Source: Streptomyces sp. DHE7-1 (GTDB lineage: Bacteria; Actinomycetota; Actinomycetes; Streptomycetales; Streptomycetaceae). Taken from it: a DNA stretch of 64,000 nucleotides. The notes beneath the pieces were generated by a model. That model made no database searches, was not told the DNA's origin, and worked only from the letters and a program-made list of their open reading frames with translations. Positions within the stretch are counted from its first letter, which is position 1. Every line of letters begins with the position of its first letter. The stretch lies in assembly GCA_016432725.1 (NCBI GenBank), contig JACJDG010000003.1, forward strand, positions 1,736,001 to 1,800,000, given 5' to 3'. Shown here piece after piece: positions 35,291 through 44,600 of the stretch. Made by a program: the position numbers and the translations under genes.

Positions 35291-35520
35291 GCGTTTCCGA
35301 CTCTATCAGATCTTTTCTCGACCCGATTTCCTCGGTGCTTTCCAGGTTCCCGCTTCCGCGTTTCCCTTTCCGGCGGTTCCGACTTTATCAGACCCTCTCG
35401 GCGTCCGATTCCCTGTCGACGGGATTTGCCGGCCAGCCTCGGGCTTTCGCTCGTCGGCCTTTCGACATTCACTACGTTAGCCGATTCTCCCGGCGACTCA
35501 TAATCGAGTCCGGCGAGTTC
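35291..35520 (-). promoter_or_regulatory. Tandem rRNA operon promoters (region)
   Basis: Two near-identical blocks, CTGATARAGTCGGAAMCGC on the minus strand, lie at 35373-35391 and 35291-35309, 82 bp apart; GATARA could be their -10. A third candidate, GGCTAACGTAGTG, is further upstream at about 35470. Streptomyces rRNA operons normally have several tandem promoters. Exact starts are not determinable by eye. The 35521-35659 stretch beyond holds no gene I can see. Confidence 0.55.
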
Positions 35521-35659
35521 GAATTCGGGCGCGCGGGCGCGCCGGAATCGACCCCGCTCAGGGGTTGTGGCTAGGTAGTGGTTTGGCCGCTCCGGCTGCA
35601 GGCGATCGCCGTACCCGGTTCAGCGGCTCGGGCCACATTACGCACCTTGCGGGGTGGAG

Positions 35660-36053
35660 TCAACTTCGGCGGCGCCTCGGCACGTGGGCCCGATAGGGGC
35701 TCACCGTCGGGTCGTTGGCCACCCAGAAGCGCCAGGGGTGGACGTCGCCGTTGCCGCCTTCACCCGCGACCCCCGTGCGGGGACCGCTTCGCACCTGGTC
35801 GGAGGCGACCGGGGTACCGGTGAGCATCCGCAGGGGCGTCTCGCCGGCGGCACACGCGTCCGTGCCGTCGAGGGCTCGGTCCACCCCCAGGGCCGTCGCG
35901 AGGCGGGCCGGTCCCTTGGCCAGTTCCTTGTCGTTCCGGGCCGAAATCCTGCGCCGGCGTGCCAGCTCGGCCCCCTCGACGACCTCGCCGGCCCGGAGCA
36001 GCACGGCGCTCGCCCGGCCCTCGGGTCCGCACAAGGTTCATGCAAAACCACAT
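35660..36053 (-). pseudogene. aag: 3' part of the host 3-methyladenine DNA glycosylase gene, cut off by the element
   Basis: Encodes the C-terminal half of an AAG/MPG glycosylase: [40 protein letters not shown], then [13 protein letters not shown] and the family end [17 protein letters not shown], stop at 35660-35662. The upstream part reads MWFCMNLV at the element junction but is out of frame with the rest by two lost bases near 36025-36031 (GTGTGC expected, GTGC present). That could be drift after loss of function, or an error. The matching N-terminal part is 2.65 kb away at 38686-38961. It has no start or promoter of its own and is presumed dead. Confidence 0.88.
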
Positions 36054-36078
36054 GCCATAGGTAACTCATTAGGCATGT
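36050..36078. other. Left attachment junction of the element (in aag)
   Basis: The 13-bp core ACATGCCATAGGT (36050-36062) differs at one base from the core at the other end. Just inside, GGCATGT at 36072-36078 makes an inverted repeat with ACATGCC around 15 bases, as expected for a recombinase-bound arm. Confidence 0.7.
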
Positions 36079-36128
36079 ATGTCGTTGCTCCGGCACCACC
36101 GCAAGCGACGACAAGCAGGGGACAGGCA

Positions 36129-37576
36129 GTGCGAGCGATCATCTACGCCAGACTCAGCCCCACCCCGAGGGGCGAGGAGTCCAAGGGTGGGAATCTGACA
36201 CAACAGGTCGAGCTGAGTCAGGCGCTGTGCGACCGGAAGGCTGGTCGGTCGTAGCCACGATCGTGGAGAAGGAGACGTCGGCTTCGACAAAGCGGGGAAC
36301 CAAGCGGAGCGCCGAGTGGGAGCGCGTCAAGGCTCTGGTGGAGGACGGCGAAGCGGACGCCATCGTGTCCCGCCACTACGACCGTATGTACCGCACCCCC
36401 TGGGACCTCGAGGATCTGGTGGACCTGGCCGAGGCGACCGGCGTCACGCTGGCCGCCGCACAGGCGCAGGGAGTGCTCGACCTGTCCACCCCGTCCGGCC
36501 GTCTCGCTGCTCGCATCGGCGCTGTGGTGGCTCGCAACGAGACCGAGATGCGAGTCGAGCGTCAAATGCTCGGACACCAGCGGCGCAGGGAGTCGGGGAG
36601 GCCCTTCTGGAGTACTCGCCCCTTCGGCTTCGAGCGAGACGGCAGGCACCGGGAAGCAGAGGCGGAAGCCCTGCGGCAGGCGTACCGGGATGTCCTGGCC
36701 GGCGTCACCCTCTGGTCCATCGCCAAGGACTGGAACACACGTGGACTGCTCTCGCCTCACGACAAGGAGTGGCGCAGCTCGAACCTTCGGAGCGTCCTCT
36801 TGAAGCCGAGGAACGCAGGAATCCAGACGTATTCGCAGTGGGTCGAGAAGCCGGACGGGAAGCGCGTGCGGCGGACCGAGGAGACCGGCGCGGGCAACTG
36901 GGAGGCGATCGTCTCCGAGGGCATATTCCGGGCCCTGGTCCGCCACCTGAGCGACCCCGAGCGCAACACGGGCGGTGGCGGCAAGCGCAAGGCCCTGTTG
37001 TCCGGCGTGGTCCGCTGCTCGAAGTGTCAGGCCGTCGTCACTCAAGGGTGGAGCAAGAAGAACGCGGCAGGAGAGCGGTACCGCATCTACACCTGTTCGG
37101 GTGGCCGGTGCATCACCCTCCCCGCGGACCCGCTCGACTCCTTCGTGGTCAGGAAGGTCATCGACAGGGCCGAGGAGTGGAACGCGGCACCGGCCACGGG
37201 TGCCGCAGACGAGGAGCGAGCGGCCGAGCTGCTCGCCGAGGAGACGGCCGCATCCGAGAGACGCACCGCCCTGGCAGAGATGTTCGCCGTAGGGGACATC
37301 GACGCGTCGACCTTGCGGACGGGCATCGGTAGGTGTGACGCCGACCTGACCAAGATCCGGGCCGAGCTGGCAGACCTGGCATCGCAGCGGGTCCGCGTCG
37401 ACCTTGGCGACATCGAGTACCTGTGGGAGGAACTGGACTACGAGGACCCCGACCGCGTCGACTACGTGCGGACCGTCGTCATGCAGGTCTGCGAGCGAGT
37501 CGAGTTGATGCCGCGCGGTCGGGGGGTCCGATCCTTCAAGGGCGAGCACTGCCGGATCACGTTCCGGAACCCCTGA
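36129..37576 (+). CDS. Large serine recombinase (integrase), one apparent frameshift
   Basis: Site-specific recombinase of the phiC31/TP901 class. The GTG at 36129 gives RAIIYARLS, whose serine is the catalytic nucleophile. The N-terminal domain continues SHRHYDRMYR-like ISRHYDRMYRTPWDLEDLVD, here IVSRHYDRMYRTPWDLED. The recombinase domain includes RPFWSTRPFGFERDG, and a zinc ribbon shows VRCSKCQAVV with later TCSGGRC. A coiled-coil tail spans EERAAELLAEETAASERRTA. About 482 residues. The first 37 codons join the rest after one G is added at 36239-36240; otherwise the catalytic domain is cut off. Sits 70 bp inside the left junction, the usual place for an integrase next to its att site. Confidence 0.88.
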
Positions 37577-37621
37577 GATCGGATCGCGGAGGGCCGAGCC
37601 GGCTGGCCCCGCGAAGTGAGC

Positions 37622-37657
37622 ACGGGCCCTACCTGACGAGAGTCGGGCTGGGCCCGT
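37622..37657 (+). terminator. Hairpin after the integrase
   Basis: ACGGGCCC (37622-37629) pairs with GGGCCCGT (37650-37657) 45 bases past the integrase stop. No T-run. Confidence 0.6.
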
Positions 37658-38078
37658 CGTCATACCCGGCGAGAAGGGGCCGGACATCACTCAGGGGCTC
37701 TGTGCATACCTCTCGCTCCCCAGTTCAGTCGGCAGGGGCCAGCATCGTTGCGGCCGTCAGGCAGCGTTGTACGTCCAAGAACGACAACGGCCCTCGGCGT
37801 AGAGCCGAACTCGTGCCGGGAGACTCCGCCCCACGGGCGGTCATGGCCGAAGCTGATAGCCACTGGGTGTGGCTCCTACCTGTGCAGTGCAAGGGAGGAC
37901 CCTGTTCTGGGAACCCTCTCGTGGGGTTCGCCCCTGCGTCCGGCCCGAGTCGGCGTACGTCGACAGTCGCTCGACCCGCCAACAACGCGTCACGCGCCAC
38001 TCTCGCGAGCGATCTCGTCTCTTGTGGCCCAACTCCGTGCCGAGGTACCGGTAGGCCGCGAGCAAGGCGCACAGCGAC
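37658..38078. other. Element interior with no recognised gene
   Basis: Open frames of 60-115 codons exist on both strands but none shows a family motif, a ribosome-binding site or streptomycete codon bias. One minus-strand stretch (about 37990-38070) reads LLAAYRYLGTELGHKR, possibly a remnant of a short protein downstream of the incoming aag. Confidence 0.4.
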
Positions 38079-38689
38079 TCAGGCTCCGGTGGTCGGTTTG
38101 GCCCGCGGGCTCAGTCGGTACGCCGAGACCGTTGGATCACCGGCGATGTAGAACCGGTGTTGCCAGTCATGAGCCCTGCTCACCCCCACTCGAGGACCAA
38201 CGCGGATGAGCGCGGTGGGTACCGGCTCGCCCTCGGACAACGTGACCGAGGTACCTGTCAGGAGGTCCGCACCGTTGTGCTCTGCCGTGATGCCGAGTGC
38301 CTGGCCGACGTTCCCCGGACCTCGGGCAAGACGCGGACTCTCGACCCTCTCCCCTCGCCGCTTGCGCGCCAGGTCTTCCCCTTCGATGACTCTGCCGGCC
38401 CGGATGAGGACACCCGAGGCGATGCCATCCGTCCCGGTGACGACGTTGGCGCACCAGTGGAGACCGTGAGAGCGGTAGACGTAGAGGTGCCCTGGGGGCC
38501 CGAACATGGTGGCGTTGCTGGCGTTGCGGCCCCGGTAGGCGTGGGAGGCTGGGTCAGCCGTACCGGAGTACGCCTCGGTCTCCGTGATGGCGATGCTCAC
38601 TGTCCCCTCGGGGTCTTGCAGGTGAGGACACTGCCGAGCAGCTTGGGGGCGACTTCTTCGGCAGGATGGGCAAGGAGGTCAACGTTCAT
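38079..38689 (-). CDS. Element-borne 3-methyladenine DNA glycosylase, one apparent frameshift
   Basis: A complete AAG/MPG-family base-excision glycosylase of about 203 residues that removes alkylated purines. It begins [20 protein letters not shown], has the catalytic-Glu motif ITETEAYSG, then [47 protein letters not shown] and the end [14 protein letters not shown]. It differs clearly from the host gene ([11 protein letters not shown] against [11 protein letters not shown]) and looks closer to mycobacterial/nocardial types, so it was acquired, not duplicated. The ATG at 38687-38689 overlaps the stop of the truncated host gene (ATGA). The frame breaks after LTCK and returns at [10 protein letters not shown] with one added C at 38615. 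Confidence 0.87.
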
Positions 38690-38961
38690 GCCGACCGCCT
38701 TGACATGCCGTAGGTGAAGTAGACGTACACATGACCGGGTTCACCGAACATGACGTCGTTGCGGGCGGTGCGGCCGCGGTAGGCGTGCGAGCCGGGATCG
38801 TTCGGACCGTCGTACGCCTCGACCTCGGTGATGCGTACCGCGATCGGGCCGTCGGGGGTCGTGCGGACCAGGATGCGGCCGAGCAGGTCGGGTGCGACCT
38901 GGAGGACGGGGCGGTCGAAGAAGCCTCGGGGCAGTGGCATACGGTCCGGGGGCGCGATCAT
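38686..38961 (-). pseudogene. aag: 5' part of the host 3-methyladenine DNA glycosylase gene
   Basis: 91 codons: [40 protein letters not shown], the catalytic-Glu motif [28 protein letters not shown] and YVYFTYGM, after which host homology stops and SRRSA plus TGA follows. The TGA overlaps the ATG of the element's aag. The start ATG (38959-38961), promoter and leader are intact and divergent from the Spo0M-like gene. It retains the catalytic glutamate but lacks the C-terminal half of the fold, so the peptide is unlikely to be active. Its translation may serve to deliver ribosomes to the incoming gene. Confidence 0.88.
38703..38715. other. Right attachment junction of the element (in aag)
   Basis: Core ACATGCCGTAGGT, matching the left core at 12 of 13 bases. 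Sequence on the high-coordinate side continues the host aag frame. Confidence 0.7.
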
Positions 38962-39061
38962 GCCCTCCGAGGGTAGCCCAGACGGGTGGCCGCCCGGCCG
39001 GAACCGCTGGTGGCCGGATCGCGTTTGTACGGGTCGAGGGTCCTTTCGTAAAGGGAGAGTC

Positions 39062-39844
39062 ATGGCGTTCAAGAAGCTGCTCGCGAGCCTCGGGGCCGGC
39101 GGGGCCTCGGTCGAGACGGTGCTCACCGAGGTCAACGTCGTTCCGGGAGGTGTCGTCCAGGGCGAGGTGCGGATCCAGGGCGGGTCCGTGAACCAGGACA
39201 TCGAGGGTCTGTCCGTGGGACTGCAGGCCAAGGTCGAGGTGGAGAGCGGCGACCAGGAGTACAAGCAGGACATCGAGTTCACCAAGGTACGGCTCGGCGG
39301 TGCCTTCGAGCTCCAGGCGGGCGCGGTGCACGCGGTGCCGTTCGGGCTCGAGATCCCCTGGGAGACGCCCATCACGATGATCGACGGGCAGTCGCTGCGC
39401 GGCATGAACATCGGTGTGACCACCGAGCTGCAGATCGCGCGCGCAGTGGACTCCGGTGACCTCGACCCGATCAACGTGCACCCGCTGCCGGCGCAGAAGG
39501 CGATCCTGGACGCCTTCATCCAACTCGGCTTCCGCTTCAAGAACGCGGACATGGAGCGCGGTCACATCCGGGGCACGCGGCAGCGGCTGCCCTTCTACCA
39601 GGAGATCGAGTTCTTCCCGCCGTCGCAGTACCGCGGGCTCAACCAGGTCGAGCTGAGCTTCGTGGCCGACGAGCACGCCATGGACGTCGTCCTGGAGATG
39701 GACAAGAAGCCGGGTCTGTTCAGCGAGGGCTCGGACACCTTCCGCTCCTTCCAGGTGGGTCTGAACGACCACCACGGGACCGACTGGGCGGCCTACCTGA
39801 ACCAGTGGCTGTCCGAGGTCGGTTCCAAGCGGAACTGGTTCTAG
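39062..39844 (+). CDS. Spo0M-like sporulation-control protein
   Basis: 260 residues, arrestin-like Spo0M family. The start [20 protein letters not shown] and [20 protein letters not shown] are family hallmarks, with [20 protein letters not shown] and [20 protein letters not shown] later. In Bacillus Spo0M affects sporulation and cell-cycle proteins; the Streptomyces role is not settled. ATG at 39062 behind AAAGGGAGAG. Followed after 43 bases by the YbhB gene, probably one transcript. Intact. Confidence 0.9.
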   Translation: MAFKKLLASLGAGGASVETVLTEVNVVPGGVVQGEVRIQGGSVNQDIEGLSVGLQAKVEVESGDQEYKQDIEFTKVRLGGAFELQAGAVHAVPFGLEIPWETPITMIDGQSLRGMNIGVTTELQIARAVDSGDLDPINVHPLPAQKAILDAFIQLGFRFKNADMERGHIRGTRQRLPFYQEIEFFPPSQYRGLNQVELSFVADEHAMDVVLEMDKKPGLFSEGSDTFRSFQVGLNDHHGTDWAAYLNQWLSEVGSKRNWF

Positions 39845-39887
39845 GCTCGGAACTGCTGATTCCAGTAATCGATCAGGAGGTACCGAG

Positions 39888-40427
39888 GTGACCGAGCTCA
39901 AGCGGCGGCCGCTCCCCCACGACTTCCATCCGCCCGTCCCGTCGTTCACGGTGACGAGTGAGGACGTCGAGGAGGGTGCGACGCTGGGGAGCGCCCAGGT
40001 CCACGCGGAGGGGAACACCTCGCCGCAGCTGCGGTGGGAGGGCTTCCCCGCCGAGACCAAGAGCTTCGCCGTGACCTGCTACGACCCCGACGCGCCGACC
40101 GGCAGCGGGTTCTGGCACTGGGTCCTGTTCGACATCCCGGCCTCCGTGACGGAGCTGCCGGCGGGTGCGGGCGGCGGCAAGTTCGAGGGGCTGCCCGAGG
40201 GTGCCGTACACGTCCGCAACGACTACGGGACCAAGGACTTCGGTGGTGCGGCCCCGCCGCCGGGCGACGGCCCGCACCGGTACGTCTTCACGGTGTACGC
40301 GGTGGACCAGGAGAAGCTCGGCCCCGACGCAGACGTCTCTCCCGCGGTCGTCGGTTTCAATCTGCGGTTCCACGCGATCGCGCGTGCCCAGCTGATCGGC
40401 GAGTACGAGACGCCCGCCGAGGGCTGA
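39888..40427 (+). CDS. YbhB/YbcL (Raf kinase inhibitor/PEBP-like) protein
   Basis: 179 residues with the PEBP ligand-site pattern [20 protein letters not shown] and [20 protein letters not shown]. The bacterial family binds small ligands or phospholipids; function unclear. GTG at 39888 has AGGAGGT upstream. Ends in an intrinsic terminator. Confidence 0.92.
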   Translation: MTELKRRPLPHDFHPPVPSFTVTSEDVEEGATLGSAQVHAEGNTSPQLRWEGFPAETKSFAVTCYDPDAPTGSGFWHWVLFDIPASVTELPAGAGGGKFEGLPEGAVHVRNDYGTKDFGGAAPPPGDGPHRYVFTVYAVDQEKLGPDADVSPAVVGFNLRFHAIARAQLIGEYETPAEG

Positions 40428-40466
40428 CGTACCGCGCCGATCCAGCCAAGCGTTCATTGAACGTTT

Positions 40467-40509
40467 GCCCGCCTCTGGTCTTGGAAGTGATCAGGGGCGG
40501 GCATTTTTT
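40467..40509 (+). terminator. Intrinsic terminator after the YbhB gene
   Basis: Stem GCCCGCCTCTG / CAGGGGCGGGC (40467-40477, 40492-40502) with a TTTTTT run at 40504-40509. Confidence 0.9.
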
Positions 40510-40593
40510 ATTGCGTTGTCCATCTCGGCGCGCCCGTACAGAGTTGATCCGAGCCCGCCGGGGGTGGGCAGGTGCGCACGGGAGGTGGGCTGG

Positions 40594-41100
40594 ATGCGTG
40601 ACACGCTGGTTCTGAACGCGAGCTTCGAGCCGCTGTCGACGGTGACTCTGAACCGAGCCGTCGTTCTGGTGCTGCAGGACAAGGCCGTCGTCGAGCAGGC
40701 CCATCCCGTACTGCGCATGCGCGGTGCCGATGTCGACATACCCGCGCCCCGGGTGATCAGGCTCTGCAGATACGTACGGGTGCCGTTCCGAAGACAAGCG
40801 CCCTGGTCGAGGCGCGGGGTGCTGGTCCGGGACCGGCACCGGTGCGCCTACTGCGGGCGCAGGGCGACGACCGTGGACCACGTGCTGCCGCGGGCGCAGG
40901 GCGGGCAGGACACCTGGCTGAACACGGTCGCCGCGTGCGCCGAGGACAACCACCGGAAGGCGAACCGGACTCCGGAGGAGGCCGGTATGGCCCTGTTGCG
41001 GGAGCCGTTCGAGCCGACGCCGGCCGACGCGATGCTCCTGGCCCTGGGGCAGGAGGACATGGCCGCGCTGCCCGGGTGGCTCGCCCGGGAGGCGGCCTAG
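40594..41100 (+). CDS. HNH endonuclease family protein
   Basis: 168 residues. N-terminal TLVLNASFEPLSTVTLNRAV is the actinobacterial HNH-protein signature. The nuclease site is RCAYCGRRATTVDHVLPRAQ then NTVAACAEDNHRKANRT, with zinc cysteines and the D-H and N residues. Such stand-alone HNH proteins are common in Streptomyces and of unknown use. ATG at 40594 behind GGAGG. Intact. Confidence 0.9.
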   Translation: MRDTLVLNASFEPLSTVTLNRAVVLVLQDKAVVEQAHPVLRMRGADVDIPAPRVIRLCRYVRVPFRRQAPWSRRGVLVRDRHRCAYCGRRATTVDHVLPRAQGGQDTWLNTVAACAEDNHRKANRTPEEAGMALLREPFEPTPADAMLLALGQEDMAALPGWLAREAA

Positions 41101-41137
41101 TCACCGGGGCCCGCGCGGCCCGGCCGTGACACGTGAA

Positions 41138-41178
41138 GAAGCGACCCCGCGCCCGTCGAACGGGCGCGGGGTCGCTTC
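41138..41178. terminator. Bidirectional hairpin terminator
   Basis: Perfect 18-bp stem (41138-41155 with 41161-41178) between the convergent HNH and SPFH genes. Confidence 0.92.
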
Positions 41179-41189
41179 GTCGTGCGGTG

Positions 41190-42152
41190 TCAGTCGATCG
41201 ACGGCTTCTCGCGGCGGTCCGCGTGCGGGCCGTTGTTCTGGGCCGGGACGGAGCCGCCGCCGTTGCCCCCGCCGCCCAGGGGGCCGAAGTTGCCCATGGC
41301 GCCGGACAGGCCCTTGAGGGCGTCGCCGATCTCGCTGGGGACGATCCAGAGCTTGTTGGCGTCGCCTTCGGCGATCTTCGGGAGCATCTGGAGGTACTGG
41401 TAGGAGAGGAGCTTCTGGTCGGGGTCGCCTGCGTGGATGGCCTCGAAGACGGTGCGGACGGCCTGGGCCTCGCCCTCGGCCCGGAGCGCGGCCGCCTTGG
41501 CCTCACCCTCGGCGCGCAGGATCTGGGACTGCTTCTCGCCCTCGGCGGTCAGGATGGCGGCCTGGCGCGTACCTTCGGCGGTGAGGATCGCGGCGCGCTT
41601 GTCACGGTCGGCGCGCATCTGCTTCTCCATCGAGTCCTGGATGGAGGTGGGCGGTTCGATGGCCTTCAGCTCCACGCGGTTGACGCGGATGCCCCACTTG
41701 CCGGTGGCCTCGTCGAGGACGCCGCGCAGGGCCGCGTTGATCTCCTCGCGGGAGGTCAGGGTGCGTTCGAGGTCCATGCCGCCGATGATGTTGCGCAGCG
41801 TGGTGACGGTGAGCTGCTCGATGGCCTGGATGTAGCTGGCGACCTCGTAGGTGGCGGCCCGGGCGTCGGTCACCTGGTAGTAGATGACGGTGTCGATGTT
41901 GACGACCAGGTTGTCCTGGGTGATCACCGGCTGGGGCGGGAAGGGGACGACCTGTTCACGCAGGTCGATGCGGTTGCGGATGGTGTCGATGAACGGGACC
42001 ACGATGTTCAGGCCCGCGTTCAGGGTCCGCGTGTAGCGGCCGAAGCGCTCGACGATGGCGGCGCTGGCCTGTGGAATGACCTGGATGGTCTTGATCAGGG
42101 CGATGAAGACCAACACCACCAGAATGATCAGGACGATGATGACCGGTTCCAT
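41190..42152 (-). CDS. SPFH-domain (stomatin/paraslipin-like) membrane protein
   Basis: 320 residues. One N-terminal transmembrane segment (VIIVLIILVVLVFIALIKTI) then an SPFH domain with QASAAIVERFGRYTRTLNAG, RIDLREQVVPFPPQPVITQD and RNIIGGMDLERTLTSREEIN. Repeated AEGEKQSQILRAEGEAKAAA segments form the coiled coil. The Gly/Asn-rich tail is disordered. These proteins make membrane microdomains. It lies just downstream of the NfeD-like gene, its usual partner, on the same strand. Confidence 0.94.
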   Translation of the reverse strand: MEPVIIVLIILVVLVFIALIKTIQVIPQASAAIVERFGRYTRTLNAGLNIVVPFIDTIRNRIDLREQVVPFPPQPVITQDNLVVNIDTVIYYQVTDARAATYEVASYIQAIEQLTVTTLRNIIGGMDLERTLTSREEINAALRGVLDEATGKWGIRVNRVELKAIEPPTSIQDSMEKQMRADRDKRAAILTAEGTRQAAILTAEGEKQSQILRAEGEAKAAALRAEGEAQAVRTVFEAIHAGDPDQKLLSYQYLQMLPKIAEGDANKLWIVPSEIGDALKGLSGAMGNFGPLGGGGNGGGSVPAQNNGPHADRREKPSID

Positions 42153-42263
42153 CGTGTTCCCCGTACCCCTCTCCGCCTCGGCACCTTCAACGGATCCAGT
42201 CGCCGTTGAGGATCTTGCTGGTCGAGTCTGTCAGACCGCCGCCCAACTCGTGGGCCGGACGGC

Positions 42264-42704
42264 TCAGATGACGATCGCGGTGGCCCCTTCGATGTCCACG
42301 ACGTCCACCTCCTGGCCCACGTCGTAGGCGCGGCCGGTGTCGAGCGAGCGGGCGGACCAGATCTCCCCGGCGAGTTTGATGCGGCCGCCGGCGCCGTCGA
42401 CGCGTTCCAGGACGACGGCCTGCTTGCCCTTCAAGGCGTCGACACCGGTGGCCAGTTGGGGCCGCTGTCTGCCGTGCCGGGCCGCGATGGGGCGGACCAC
42501 GGCGATCAGGGCGACCGAGACGACGACGAAGGCGAGCACCTGGATCACCACGCCGAAGCCGAGGCCGGCGACGGCGGCGGCCGCGATCGCTCCGACCGCG
42601 AACATGCCGAACTCCGGCATCGCGGTGACCACGAGGGGGATTCCGAGCGCCGCCGCGCCGACGAGCCACCACACCCATGCGTCGATGTCGTTCACAGGGG
42701 TCAT
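42264..42704 (-). CDS. NfeD-like membrane protein
   Basis: 146 residues. Three to four hydrophobic segments (WWLVGAAALGIPLVVTA, FGMFAVGAIAAAAVAGLGFG, VLAFVVVSVALIAVV) precede an OB-fold C-terminus: GKQAVVLERVDGAGGRIKLA then GEIWSARSLDTG and VDVVDIEGATAIV. NfeD and SPFH proteins act as pairs. ATG at 42702-42704. Confidence 0.92.
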   Translation of the reverse strand: MTPVNDIDAWVWWLVGAAALGIPLVVTAMPEFGMFAVGAIAAAAVAGLGFGVVIQVLAFVVVSVALIAVVRPIAARHGRQRPQLATGVDALKGKQAVVLERVDGAGGRIKLAGEIWSARSLDTGRAYDVGQEVDVVDIEGATAIVI

Positions 42705-42757
42705 GGTAGGACCGCGGTCCGGCGGCGGACAGGGCGCGAACGGGGGTGCCGCGGGCT

Positions 42758-43548
<791 letters not shown>

Positions 43549-43699
43549 GAGCGCGTTGTCTCCCCTTGCAGTGTGGCCGGTCTCGGCTGGTCGCTTACGC
43601 CTGTGTCTCGGTCCGCCGCGCCGGTGGGCGCAGCCCCTATGAAATCTACGCCACGAGTGCCCCGCACCATTCCATCGGTCCGGTCCTTAGGGTGGGGGG

Positions 43700-44488
43700 A
43701 TGCTCTCGGAACCGCGTTCAGGACGCCTCGCCGCTTGGGGAAACGCCCTTCTGGCCGGACTTGTCTCTCCGGACGACGCCGCTCTCGCCGTCGTCGGCGA
43801 GGACGCCGTGCACCGGGTGCGGGGGCTGCCGGGTGATCCGGCGCCGGCCGGGCTCACGGTCGCGCTGGGGCGGCTGCGTGTGCTGGGGGTGACCGGTCTG
43901 CGGGTGGCGCTGCCCGCGCCCGGCCATCCGCTGGGGCTGAGCGGGCCGCCGGACTTCAACGCGCGGGCGCTGGAGGCCGAGGAGGCGGTGATCTGCTTCG
44001 GGGCGGCGGTGGGACTCGTTCCGGAGGTCCACGCGGCCGGGCCGGACGGTGATGTGCATGTCGAGGTCGTCTGGCAGGTGCTGCCGGTGCGGGAGGCGCC
44101 GCCCGCCGATGTGCCCTCGCTCGGTGAGGCCGAGCGGGAGCTGGCCGAGGCGCTGCGGGAGGCGACCGAGGTGCTGTCGAAGCTGGACGTCGCCGGCTCG
44201 GGGCCGGTCGCGGAGGCGGCGATCGACGCGTACCGGGCGCGGGCCGAGCGGGGGCGCGAGGTGCTGGCGCCGGGGTACCCGCCGCGTGCGGTGCGGGTGC
44301 TCGAACTGGCTCAGCGGGTGGGTCTGCTGGTGTCCCTGGCGTACGGCAAGGGGCACGGCGGTGCGGTGAGCGCCTCGGAGATGGCGGCGCGGGGCGCCGC
44401 GCTGCGGCCGGTGGAGCGGACCGCGCGGCGCGCGCAGGTCGCGGCGTACAACTCCATGGTGGAGGAGCGGGAGCGCGGGGTCCGCTGA
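43700..44488 (+). CDS. Conserved hypothetical protein
   Basis: 262 residues with no motif I recognise. N-terminal WGNALLAGLVSPDDAALAVV, middle LPAPGHPLGLSGPPDFNARA, C-terminal helical part ending RTARRAQVAAYNSMVEERER. Soluble, no signal peptide. Homologues at this position in other Streptomyces are my recollection. ATG at 43700; divergent from the ABC ATPase. Confidence 0.75.
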   Translation: MLSEPRSGRLAAWGNALLAGLVSPDDAALAVVGEDAVHRVRGLPGDPAPAGLTVALGRLRVLGVTGLRVALPAPGHPLGLSGPPDFNARALEAEEAVICFGAAVGLVPEVHAAGPDGDVHVEVVWQVLPVREAPPADVPSLGEAERELAEALREATEVLSKLDVAGSGPVAEAAIDAYRARAERGREVLAPGYPPRAVRVLELAQRVGLLVSLAYGKGHGGAVSASEMAARGAALRPVERTARRAQVAAYNSMVEERERGVR

Positions 44489-44548
44489 GCCGTGGGGGGT
44501 CCGCTGAGCCGGCCGATGCCGCGGGGCGCGGGCCGTGGCGGCCCGGCG

Positions 44549-44578
44549 GGCCTTCCGGGGGGAGGATCCCGGAAGGCC
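44549..44578. terminator. Hairpin between convergent genes
   Basis: GGCCTTCCGGG (44549-44559) pairs with CCCGGAAGGCC (44568-44578). Serves the plus-strand hypothetical gene and chpE. Confidence 0.7.
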
Positions 44579-44600
44579 GGTGATCACCGCCGGCGGGGAC

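Larger units (their letters stand above)
36050..38715. mobile_element. 2.65-kb serine-recombinase element inserted in aag and carrying a second aag
   Basis: Bounded by near-identical 13-bp cores (36050-36062, 38703-38715) that split the host aag reading frame exactly between TYGM and WFCMNLV. Contents are a large serine recombinase (plus strand), a hairpin, about 420 bp without a recognisable gene, and a divergent aag on the minus strand. No replication, transfer or capsid genes, so it is either a minimal integrative element or the residue of a larger one. Base composition looks less GC-extreme than the flanks. Confidence 0.82.

Noticed and set aside
38079..38689. Second aag as a tandem duplication of the host gene
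   Set aside because: Residues around the active site and C-terminus differ strongly from the host copy, so it is an acquired homologue.
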